Source: Desulfobacteraceae bacterium (lineage in GTDB: Bacteria > Desulfobacterota > Desulfobacteria > Desulfobacterales > Desulfobacteraceae). From it: DNA of 36,964 bases. The notes beneath the pieces were generated by a model that worked only from the letters and a program-made list of their open reading frames with translations, was not told the origin of the DNA and made no database searches. Made by a program: the position numbers and the translations under genes. How positions within the stretch are numbered: the stretch's first letter is position 1; each line of letters opens with the position of its first letter. The stretch spans positions 1 to 36,964 of the forward strand of contig QZLA01000033.1 of assembly GCA_004796375.1 (NCBI GenBank). The letters are read 5' to 3'. Positions 25,003 through 32,661 of the stretch are shown here, one piece after another.

Positions 25003-25742
25003 TCTCCCCATACTTTATGAAAATCCATTTCAAATCCTCTTCGTGATGAGATGCCTTTAAACTGGTCAATCAGTTCAGACAGCAATTGAACGTAAAGGGT
25101 GTCAAGATTCTCCTGGGTCGTCTGTTTTGTTGTCCCCATCTGCGTAAGAATGGTTTTTATTCCTTTTTGACGCTGGGATTCCGGGTCTACTTCAATGCGT
25201 TCCAGTTCCTGCTCGAGTCGACAAATCATATCCGTATATGTTGATAGTTTTTCTTTGTGGGCATCCATTTTATTCAGAAGCTCCTTTTTCAGATTGTATA
25301 GCTTCTCGTTATGCTCTCTAGCGGTTTCAAAGAGTTTCTTCTCCTCGATATTGACTTCATACTGGGTCAGACTCTGATTAACCGTGTCGAGGAAAAACTG
25401 ATTTTCCCAGGGTTTTCTGATGATCTTGTGGACATGTCCGATATTGATGGCATTGATAATATCATCCACACTCTGATACGCCGTGATCAGAATGCGGATA
25501 CTGTCGGGGGATATCTGGGAGGCCTGTTTTAAAAATTCATGCCCTGCCATGCCGGGAAGCCTCTGGTCGGAAAGGATAATTGAAAACGGCTGGCGGACCT
25601 GCGTAAATTTTTCTAGCCCGGATTCACCGGACGCCGCATAAATCACACGGATGCCCTGTGGTGAAAAAAGCCGCTCAACAATCTTTGGAATGGACTCATC
25701 ATCGTCAACCACAAGCAATTTGTGTGAGTATGATCCGGTCAT
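24999..25742 (-). CDS. Response regulator with coiled-coil output, no DNA-binding domain
   Basis: 247 residues. Receiver domain with LLVVDDDES, phospho-Asp in IILSDQRLPGMAG and the lysine in IIRKPW. The rest (about residues 125-245) is a charged helical/coiled-coil region without HTH, GGDEF or HD motifs, so the output is likely protein-protein contact. Its receiver resembles that of the REC-DUF342 protein encoded next (both carry the QxSPDS/KISPDS-type loop and a KPW motif), suggesting duplication. The stop overlaps the next start (ATGA), so the two are translationally coupled. The hybrid kinase gene lies 40 bp upstream on the same strand and is the obvious candidate partner. Confidence 0.85.
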   Translation of the reverse strand: MTGSYSHKLLVVDDDESIPKIVERLFSPQGIRVIYAASGESGLEKFTQVRQPFSIILSDQRLPGMAGHEFLKQASQISPDSIRILITAYQSVDDIINAINIGHVHKIIRKPWENQFFLDTVNQSLTQYEVNIEEKKLFETAREHNEKLYNLKKELLNKMDAHKEKLSTYTDMICRLEQELERIEVDPESQRQKGIKTILTQMGTTKQTTQENLDTLYVQLLSELIDQFKGISSRRGFEMDFHKVWGE

Positions 25743-25782
25743 TTTATATCGCCTTCAATAATTGAGCATTTTGTTATTGCCA

Positions 25783-27699
25783 TCATTTCTTGTCGAGAAT
25801 CTCTCTGATGATACCGATCAGGTCTTTTTCATAAAACGGTTTTTTGATCATGGCATCAAACCCCAGTTCTGCGGCTTCTTTTGGAGAAATGTATTTATTA
25901 TAGCCGGTACACAGCACCAATGGAAGATCCGGGTTGACTTTATTGATCTCGACCAGAAGTTTATCACCGGTCATCTGGGGCATGGTCATATCCGATATGA
26001 CCAGATCGAACTTTTCCGGGTCGGACTGAATCATCGCCAGGGCCTTTGTACTGCTGATTTCCGTGGTTACACGATATCCGTGGGATTCAAGTAATCGGGC
26101 GCCAAGTTTGAGAATTGCCGCCTCATCATCCACAAACAAAATACGTTCACTTCCGTCATACGGTTCTGGATCATTGCGTCCAGGCGCAGGATCCGTATCT
26201 GCTTTCTCACCTGGAAAATAGATCATGAACCGGGACCCTTTTCCAGACGTCGTCTCTACAGTGATTTCACCGCGGCTGTCCTTGACGATACCATGGACAA
26301 CAGCCAGCCCCAAGCCGGTTCCCTCCTTGAAATCCTTTGTGGTAAAATAGGGATCAAAAATGGAATCCATCAATTCAGGGGGAATACCGCACCCGGTGTC
26401 CTCAACCGCCAGCAGGACATGGGGGCCTTTTTCAAGGTAATGAAACTGATGTAAATCCTCATCATTAAGATCGATCTCCCGGGTTTCAACTGTCAGAGTT
26501 CCGCCGTTGGGTTCCATTGCATGAGCTGCATTGGTACACAGATTCATAATGATCTGGTGAATATTGGTGGGATCACTGAGTACCTTGAGCGTGGAGTTTT
26601 TAATAGACGATTTGATCTCAATGCTCGTTGGAATGGTAGATCGGAGTAATTTCAAGGCTTCTTTGATAATGATACCGATAAAAACGGGACGAAGCTTTTT
26701 TTCCGACTGGCGGCTGAAGGCAAGGATCTGGTTTACCAGGTCCGCAGCCCTGAGCCCTGCCTTGTGAATCTCCTTGGCATCCCTGTGGGCCGGGGATTTA
26801 TCATTTGTATACCTTCCAATCAGCTGTGAATATCCAAGGATGGCGGTTAGAATATTATTGAAATCATGGGCGATTCCTCCGGCAAGGGTCCCGAGCGACT
26901 CCATCTTCTGCGCCTGCCGCAGTTTGGTTTCCATGCGAAGTTGATCAGTAATATCCTCCATCACATAAACATACCCGCCGTTGGATTCTCCTGTATCTTT
27001 TGAAAGGGCGGACACAGTGATCTTCAAAACCCGTTCAGGTCCGAAGATGGCCTTCTTGGTAAATGTTTTACTCAATGCGCCATCTGAAATCCTGGTCATG
27101 CACAGGCAGTTGTCACAGTCTACGGCCTCATAAATTCGTTCACAAAACTGCCTGCACGGGATGGGCAGAGATTGTAGTACATCCGGGAACCAGGTTCTCA
27201 CCTGTTCATTGACTTCGACAATCTCCCTGTTCTCGTTGATGAGAATGATGCCGACTGCCAGGTTGTTCACAATGTTCCGGAAGCGGGTTTCCGAATGCCT
27301 GAGCCGTTCCTCGGTCTGCTTTCGCTGGATGGCGTAGCGCATGACCCGCCACAGGCTCTGCTTCGGGGTTTTGCCTTTTACCAGGTAATCCTGAGCACCC
27401 TGGCTGATTGCAGCAAGTCCGAGCTTCTCGTCATCCAGGCCGGTCATGACAACAATTGGAATATTGCGGCATCGATCATACATGGACTTGACCGTATGGA
27501 TGCCGTCACTGTCCGGCAGGGATATATCCAGAAGAATCAGATCACAATAACCCGTGTCAAGCCAATTCAATGCCTCAGCAAGGGTTGGCAATGCCTTGAT
27601 TTCGATAACCACCCCTTCCCATTCGCTGAGCATCTCCATGATCAGGTCCCTGTCACCGGGGTTGTCTTCAACCAGAAGTATGTTAATATCGGCTTTCAT
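25783..27699 (-). CDS. Hybrid sensor kinase: REC-PAS-HisKA-HATPase-REC
   Basis: 638 residues, no membrane segment. An N-terminal receiver (ILLVEDNPGDRDL, LILLDISLPDSDG, DYLVKGKTP) is followed by a PAS domain (about 155-270). The His box is GGIAHDFNNILTAI, the ATPase domain has the N-box LCTNAAHAM, G1 DTGCGIP and G2 GTGLGLAVV, and the C-terminal receiver shows ILFVDDEAA, LVISDMTMPQMTG and IKKPF. The PAS region has CDNCLCMTR, a cysteine cluster that could hold a cofactor (inference). I start at 27699 because AAAGGTAG precedes it and ILLVEDN follows at once; a frame extension to 27729 overlaps the broken sensor gene. It heads the block with the two response regulators. Confidence 0.93.
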   Translation of the reverse strand: MKADINILLVEDNPGDRDLIMEMLSEWEGVVIEIKALPTLAEALNWLDTGYCDLILLDISLPDSDGIHTVKSMYDRCRNIPIVVMTGLDDEKLGLAAISQGAQDYLVKGKTPKQSLWRVMRYAIQRKQTEERLRHSETRFRNIVNNLAVGIILINENREIVEVNEQVRTWFPDVLQSLPIPCRQFCERIYEAVDCDNCLCMTRISDGALSKTFTKKAIFGPERVLKITVSALSKDTGESNGGYVYVMEDITDQLRMETKLRQAQKMESLGTLAGGIAHDFNNILTAILGYSQLIGRYTNDKSPAHRDAKEIHKAGLRAADLVNQILAFSRQSEKKLRPVFIGIIIKEALKLLRSTIPTSIEIKSSIKNSTLKVLSDPTNIHQIIMNLCTNAAHAMEPNGGTLTVETREIDLNDEDLHQFHYLEKGPHVLLAVEDTGCGIPPELMDSIFDPYFTTKDFKEGTGLGLAVVHGIVKDSRGEITVETTSGKGSRFMIYFPGEKADTDPAPGRNDPEPYDGSERILFVDDEAAILKLGARLLESHGYRVTTEISSTKALAMIQSDPEKFDLVISDMTMPQMTGDKLLVEINKVNPDLPLVLCTGYNKYISPKEAAELGFDAMIKKPFYEKDLIGIIREILDKK

Positions 27700-27703
27700 T
27701 TTT

Positions 27704-28113
27704 CTACCTTTCTGTCGGTAATACTGCAATGGTCAGCCCGATGCCGGTTCCGTGTTTAGAAAAATATACGACCGCGCTGCGTTGATAGATCGCAGCAACT
27801 GCCTGGAGGTCCAAACCATCAGCACAGTGGATCAGGATCTCTTCCGGTGAAACGACTGAAAAGTGAGCGCCCCCCCGCTGACCAGTGCATCTACAGGATT
27901 AATGTTTTGTCCGCCTTCCAGAAAAAGAATATCGATATCCTGGTGTGCGTATAACCCGGTTTCCTTTGCAAGGTAAAAACCGGCGAACTGGGACTGATGA
28001 ACCCACTTGAGCTGAACGGTAACGGTTTCGGACGCGAAAATGGGTGTTAGCAGCAATTTGAGCCAAACAATCAGCATGAAAACTGCGATGGATTTATATC
28101 TTTTTGATATCAA
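27704..28113 (-). pseudogene. Frameshifted, truncated NMT1/THI5-like periplasmic sensor fragment
   Basis: Starting at a TTG (28111-28113) with GGAGG 7 nt upstream, the frame encodes a signal-peptide-like helix (SIAVFMLIVWLKLLLTPIFA) and then VTVQLKWVHQSQFAGFYLAK and LEGGQNINPVDALVSGG, the clear N-terminus of an NMT1/THI5-like binding domain. After a run of seven Gs (complement of 27870-27876) the frame fails and stops at 27832. A neighbouring frame continues the family sequence as AHFSVVSPEEILIHCADGLD, then LQAVAAIYQRSAVVYFSK, to a stop at 27704. A +1 or -2 change in the G-run would restore it, but only about 136 residues would result, far short of a full domain. The parent was probably a kinase sensor or binding protein. 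Confidence 0.75.
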
Positions 28114-28473
28114 AACCGATCCTCCGGCAGGGTGGATTGAAGGTGCCCAATAACATGCCTTACCTTTTCCTGAAACAGGAATCGTACACATTTCGTATCA
28201 TATCCGGGTATACAGATGTTTAACCTTATCCAGGGCGAATTTATAGGATGAAGTATAGATCGTATTCAATAAAAAAAAAAGCAAAACTTGATAATTGCAG
28301 ACCATGAGGATATGAACCCTGAAATTTGAGTTGGACACCGATTCTGATGAGGTGTATGATACAGAGGTTCCAAATGCCCCGATATATCAGTGATATTGCC
28401 AATACCGTCTGCCTTTTAGAGGAGGGATCGTGTCGCAGTTCCCATTTTCACAACCTGAACCCAAGGAGATGAA
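28114..28473 (+). other. Intergenic region with hemerythrin promoter and small leader frame
   Basis: This stretch of about 360 bp holds the RBS of the broken sensor gene at its left end, a plus-strand promoter at 28288-28316, an A-run, and a 32-codon frame at 28374-28472 whose stop overlaps the hemerythrin RBS. Nothing else was recognised. Confidence 0.5.
28288..28316 (+). promoter_or_regulatory. Candidate hemerythrin promoter
   Basis: TTGATA (28288-28293), 17-nt spacer, TATGAA (28311-28316), preceded by an A-run that could act as an UP-like element. The start codon at 28474 is about 150 nt downstream. Confidence 0.45.
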
Positions 28474-28887
28474 ATGAAAATTGACAAAAAGTACGAAACC
28501 GGCGTTTACTGGCAGGATGTACAGCACGGGCAGATGATTGACTTTTACAAACAGGTATTGTCAAGGCCGTCCATTGCACGCGATCCAGCCATGTTTTCAT
28601 ACTCCATCGGATTTCTAGTCATGTATGCGGATCAGCATTTCAAACTGGAGGAAGCCTATATGGAAAAATACAACTATCCGGATACCGACACCCACACCCG
28701 GCACCACCGGGAATTTATCAGGGAATTGAAAGCGTTCAAAAAAAAATACACCTCTTACTCAGACGAAGCAGTAAGCGTCCTGGAATCCAAAGTGGGGGCA
28801 TGGATAAAAACCCATATCCTGGAAAATGACCAGAAGCTCGGCGCATATCTCATCCGCCGCCAAAAAGAGGAACTGCTTAAATCATAA
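28474..28887 (+). CDS. Bacteriohemerythrin
   Basis: 137-residue single-domain hemerythrin, an O2-binding di-iron four-helix protein. All seven expected iron ligands can be placed: His18, His55, Glu59 (QHFKLEE), His74 and His78 (HTRHHREF), His114 and Asp119 (WIKTHILEND). AGGAG lies 6 nt before the ATG. In an anaerobe it would serve O2 delivery, scavenging or sensing (family knowledge). It is a lone gene on the plus strand, divergent from the broken sensor and kinase block. Confidence 0.93.
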   Translation: MKIDKKYETGVYWQDVQHGQMIDFYKQVLSRPSIARDPAMFSYSIGFLVMYADQHFKLEEAYMEKYNYPDTDTHTRHHREFIRELKAFKKKYTSYSDEAVSVLESKVGAWIKTHILENDQKLGAYLIRRQKEELLKS

Positions 28888-29045
28888 TCCCCCATTTTAT
28901 TGACGGCACAGTTTCTATGAACCTGACTGATTTTGGATAAATTTTGGCATTGAGGCTGTTTTTTTTCTTGACATCATCAACCCGAAATGATTCTATATAC
29001 AAAACTCGATTCTACACAAAGAACAATTTGAACAAAAAGAAAAAT

Positions 29046-29843
29046 ATGATTCCCCCACCTCCTTCTCCAGCGATGACCAAAGAGCCTGCCCGCACCTCAG
29101 CGCCGGCAGTGGAACAGGCAGCCCGGGTGCTGCTGTGCCTTGGACAAAATTCAGCGGATCACATGAGTCTTACCGATATCTGCAAACAGGTGGGCATCCA
29201 CAAAAGCAAGGGGCTTTCCATTCTCAATGCCCTGGCCAAATATGATTTTGTCACCCGGGACGCCCAGACCAAGGCGTATTCACTAGGGCTTGCCGTGATG
29301 CCCCTTGCCCGGAATGCCAGGGAACATTTCAACATCGTCACGGTTTCAAGGGAGTATCTGCAGGCACTTGCAGATGAAACAAGAAGCAGTGTGCTTTTGG
29401 GTGTGATCTCCAAAGACCTGTTCCATGTCGTGGAAAAACTTGACGGGAATTCCCTGCTCACCCTTACGGTCCGTCAGTTCCAGTCTCTGCACATTACCCA
29501 TGGTGCCCATGGCAAGGCCATATTTGCATTTTTGGATGATACGGAGCAACAGCGGATTCTGGGCCTGGACCAGCTTCTTTTCCATGGGGAACATGACCGT
29601 TTTGATCAACCCAGATTTAAAAAAGAGGTCATGGAGTGCCGTCAAAAGGGGTTTGCCACGGATAATGGCGAGCTGACACCCGGCACCCGGGCCATTGCCG
29701 CACCGGTGTTTGATCACCAGAACCAGGTGATTGCCGGGATAGTCATCTTTGGTACTTTTGAAACAGACCGGTTTGATGAATTTGGAAAAAAAACAGCTGA
29801 GGCTGCTCGCGCCATTTCAAGAATGGCCGGGGCTTCGCTTTAA
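29046..29843 (+). CDS. IclR-family transcriptional regulator
   Basis: 265 residues from the ATG at 29046. N-terminal winged helix: SLTDICKQVGIHKSKGLSIL carries the recognition helix, followed by NALAKYDFVTRD and the wing KAYSLG. The C-terminal IclR effector domain has LADETRSSVLLGVIS, HGAHGKAIFAFL and a GELTPGTRAIAAPVFD segment. The frame is open to 28944, but the upstream part does not resemble the family and no good RBS supports either start; the ATG at 29073 is also possible. It ends 36 bp before the molybdoenzyme gene, on the same strand, so it probably regulates and may be co-transcribed with that gene. IclR proteins often respond to aromatic or hydroxy acids. Confidence 0.9.
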   Translation: MIPPPPSPAMTKEPARTSAPAVEQAARVLLCLGQNSADHMSLTDICKQVGIHKSKGLSILNALAKYDFVTRDAQTKAYSLGLAVMPLARNAREHFNIVTVSREYLQALADETRSSVLLGVISKDLFHVVEKLDGNSLLTLTVRQFQSLHITHGAHGKAIFAFLDDTEQQRILGLDQLLFHGEHDRFDQPRFKKEVMECRQKGFATDNGELTPGTRAIAAPVFDHQNQVIAGIVIFGTFETDRFDEFGKKTAEAARAISRMAGASL

Positions 29844-29879
29844 TAACCATTGGGGTCAATTCTAACCAAGGAGTGTTGT

Positions 29880-32315
29880 ATGCGATCAGATGGGGTAGAA
29901 ATCATCAAAACAACGACATGGTCGCCCGGTCCCGGATGCCACGGCGGATGCGGGATACTCGTCCATGTAAAAAACGACAAGGTGATCAAGGTTGAAGGCG
30001 ATCCGGATCACCCCTGGAACCAGGGCAGATTGTGTTCACGGTGTCTGTCCATGACCCAGTATATGTATCACAAGGACCGCTTGACCCGCCCCCTTAAGCG
30101 GGTTGGAGAACGGGGTGAAGGGAAATTTGAAGAGATCTCCTGGGATGAGGCGTTGGACCTGATTGAAACCAGAATGAAACAGATCCGCGAGGATCACGGC
30201 CCTGAATCTGTTATTTTCCATCAGGGAACCGGCCGGGATATCGGCGGGTGGATCTCCATGCTGGCCTATGCATATGGTAGCCCCAACTGGATGTTTGGGC
30301 TTTCCGGCGTGTCCTGCTATACGCCGAGGCTCATGATGATGTCCATCACACAGGGGGATTTCGCTGTGGTGGATGCCTCTCAGTGGCATGAGAAGCGGTA
30401 TGATGATCCTGAGTACGAAATACCCGAAACTGTCACCATATGGGGCCAGAACCTTCCGGCAACCTGCCCGGACGGATTTTTTGGACACTGGTATGTCGAC
30501 CTGATGAAACGGGGTACGCAGCTTCTGGTCATTGATCCTAGATGTACCTGGATCGCCTCCCGCGCCAAACTCTGGCTCCAGCTCAGGCCCGGGACCGATG
30601 CTGCATTGGGGCTTGGATTCATTCATGTCATGATCCGGGAAGACCTGATCAATACTTCCTTTGTTGAAAAATGGACCAATGCCCCCTTCCTGGTCAGGGT
30701 AGACAGCACGCCTCACACCCTGTTGCGGGAGAGCGACATTGACCCGACCGGGTCTGACGAAAACTTTATTGCCTGGAACCCGGATACGGGTTCTGCCATG
30801 GTCTGGGATGTTGATGCGCAGCTATACAAGGACAGCAGCACCCTGCCGTCCCTGGAAGGTGAATTCGATGTCAGGCTGGCAGACGGGTCTATCATTTCTG
30901 CCAAAACCGTCTGGACCCTGTACAAGGAAAATGCAGCAGGCTACACCCCGCAGGTTGTCTCAAAGATCACCTGGGTCCCTGAAGAAAAAATCGTGGAAGG
31001 GGCCAGAATGTATGCCCAAAGCAGCCCCTCTGCACTGCACTGGGGACTTCCCATCGACACCATTCCCTCGACCATACCCACGTCCCAGGCCCTGAACCAT
31101 TTGTGGGTGCTGACCGGGAATCTGGATAACCCCGGTGGAAATGCCATTGCCCGCTACGCCTATGATGTGGTGACCTACCCCTATCATTCCGGGGGTGCGG
31201 TTCTCAGCCTTCCCCCTGAAACCGCCGAAAAAAGGATCGGCATGCACGACTACGGCCCGATCAGGGATTTCAGGGCCTGGGCGCAGCCCGACAAAATGCT
31301 TGAACAGATCTTTTCAAAAGATCCTTATGAAATCAAAGGCATGTGGATCCAAACCGCCAATCCTTTGGCCTGCACCGGCATGGAACCCCAAAAATGGCAC
31401 AAGGCCATTAAAAAACTGGATTTCACGGTATGCGTGGATCTGTTTATGACGCCCACGGCCATGCTCTGCGACGTGATATTGCCGGCTGCCTCATTTCTTG
31501 AAAAAGATTCTCTCAAGGCCTGGTGGGTACCGCTCAATGCCATTAAAAAGGTGACCCAGGTCGGGGAATGCCGATCCGATATAGAGATCAATCTGGAGCT
31601 GTGCAAACGGTTCATGAAGGATTTTCCGTACCAGAACACCCAAGAGCTGTTTGACAGACTACTCTCATCTGCCGGCCTCACCTATGATGAACTGTGTGAC
31701 AATACCTGGATGATGCCGCCCGAGGGCCACCCGAGCAAACCCTACTTCAGATATGAAAAGGGGCTGCTGCGCCAGGACGGCCGACCGGGATTCAGGACCC
31801 CTTCCGGGAAAATAGAACTGTTCTCCTCATGGCTTGAAAAATGGGAACTTGAGCCCCTGCCATACCATGAAGAGCCCCCCTACAGCCCGGTCAGCACCCC
31901 GGACCTGTTCAAGAAGTATCCTTTAATCCTGTGCACCGGCCGGCGCATGGGACCCTATTATCATTCTGAACACCGCCAGATCCCCTGGCTGCGTGAACAG
32001 CAAAAGGACCCGGTCCTTGAAATTCATCCGGACACGGCCCAGAAGTACGGGATATCCCACGGCGAACCGGTCTGTGTAGAAAACTGGCTGGGAAAGATCA
32101 CGGTCAAGGCCCTGGTCACCCCGGTGATTCACCCGGATATCGTGATGGCGGAACACGGGTGGTGGTTTCCTGAAAAAGAGGGTAAGGAACCTTGCCTGTT
32201 CGGGGTTTGGGATGTCAACGTCAACCAGTTGATCCCCATGTCACACGAAGGCAAGGGCGGATTGGGGGCTCCCATTAAATCCATGCTGTGCAAAGTGTAT
32301 AAACCGAAAGGATAG
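29880..32315 (+). CDS. Molybdopterin (bis-MGD) oxidoreductase, catalytic subunit
   Basis: 811 residues of the DMSO reductase superfamily. Cys20, Cys24, Cys52 and Cys55 (GCHGGCG then GRLCSRC) fit the last three positions of CxxCxxxCx27C, but the first position is Gly17. YGSPNWMFGLSGVSCYTPR puts Cys146 where Mo is normally ligated. Cofactor-binding stretches include WGQNLPATCPDG, VIDPRCTW, LRPGTDAALGLG and the C-terminal LCTGRRMGPYYHSEHR. There is no twin-arginine signal, so cytoplasmic. The start at 29880 has AAGGAG 6 nt ahead. The substrate is unknown; similarity to acetylene hydratase, phenylacetyl-CoA oxidoreductase or transhydroxylase-type enzymes is a guess from general layout. Ferredoxin and ADP-ribosylglycohydrolase genes follow. 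Confidence 0.9.
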   Translation: MRSDGVEIIKTTTWSPGPGCHGGCGILVHVKNDKVIKVEGDPDHPWNQGRLCSRCLSMTQYMYHKDRLTRPLKRVGERGEGKFEEISWDEALDLIETRMKQIREDHGPESVIFHQGTGRDIGGWISMLAYAYGSPNWMFGLSGVSCYTPRLMMMSITQGDFAVVDASQWHEKRYDDPEYEIPETVTIWGQNLPATCPDGFFGHWYVDLMKRGTQLLVIDPRCTWIASRAKLWLQLRPGTDAALGLGFIHVMIREDLINTSFVEKWTNAPFLVRVDSTPHTLLRESDIDPTGSDENFIAWNPDTGSAMVWDVDAQLYKDSSTLPSLEGEFDVRLADGSIISAKTVWTLYKENAAGYTPQVVSKITWVPEEKIVEGARMYAQSSPSALHWGLPIDTIPSTIPTSQALNHLWVLTGNLDNPGGNAIARYAYDVVTYPYHSGGAVLSLPPETAEKRIGMHDYGPIRDFRAWAQPDKMLEQIFSKDPYEIKGMWIQTANPLACTGMEPQKWHKAIKKLDFTVCVDLFMTPTAMLCDVILPAASFLEKDSLKAWWVPLNAIKKVTQVGECRSDIEINLELCKRFMKDFPYQNTQELFDRLLSSAGLTYDELCDNTWMMPPEGHPSKPYFRYEKGLLRQDGRPGFRTPSGKIELFSSWLEKWELEPLPYHEEPPYSPVSTPDLFKKYPLILCTGRRMGPYYHSEHRQIPWLREQQKDPVLEIHPDTAQKYGISHGEPVCVENWLGKITVKALVTPVIHPDIVMAEHGWWFPEKEGKEPCLFGVWDVNVNQLIPMSHEGKGGLGAPIKSMLCKVYKPKG

Positions 32316-32319
32316 TCAC

Positions 32320-32661
32320 ATGTCTGAATATGGAATGCTGATCGATTATGAGTACTGTACGGGCTGCAGAACCTGTGAAGTGTCCTGCAAGCAGGAATAC
32401 CAAAGGCCTGCCGGCAGGGTCGGCGGCGTGGAGGTCACTGAATACACCCACACCCTTCCCAACGGGAAACTGTTCATCACCAATATCCCCCACTTCACAA
32501 GGGCCTGTGTGTTCTGTGCCGGGCGGGTGAAAAAGGGCCTGGACCCGGCGTGTGTCAAACACTGCATGGCCAGGATACTGACCTATGGTAAGGTGGAGGA
32601 ACTGGTTAAAATGCTGCCTGCGAAACGCAAGGCCATGATCTGGACAAAGGGATCATCCTGA
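32320..32661 (+). CDS. Small ferredoxin-type electron-transfer subunit
   Basis: 113 residues. Cys13, 16, 19 and 23 form CxxCxxCxxxC, and Cys63, 66, 78 and 82 form CxxCx11CxxxC, so eight ligands for two [4Fe-4S] clusters as in DmsB/NrfC-type subunits but without their other two clusters and roughly half their length. It starts 4 nt after the molybdoenzyme stop with AAGGAT ahead, so it is the likely electron-transfer partner. No membrane anchor gene follows. The stop overlaps the next start (TGATG). Confidence 0.92.
   Translation: MSEYGMLIDYEYCTGCRTCEVSCKQEYQRPAGRVGGVEVTEYTHTLPNGKLFITNIPHFTRACVFCAGRVKKGLDPACVKHCMARILTYGKVEELVKMLPAKRKAMIWTKGSS

Noticed and set aside
28114..28473. c-di-GMP riboswitch before hemerythrin or the propeller gene
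   Set aside because: No GEMM consensus such as the conserved A-rich junction with paired helices was found in either intergenic region.
29880..32315. Assignment of the molybdoenzyme to a specific substrate (acetylene, phenylacetyl-CoA, pyrogallol, polysulfide)
   Set aside because: Subfamily cannot be fixed by eye; neighbours give no decisive clue beyond an IclR regulator.
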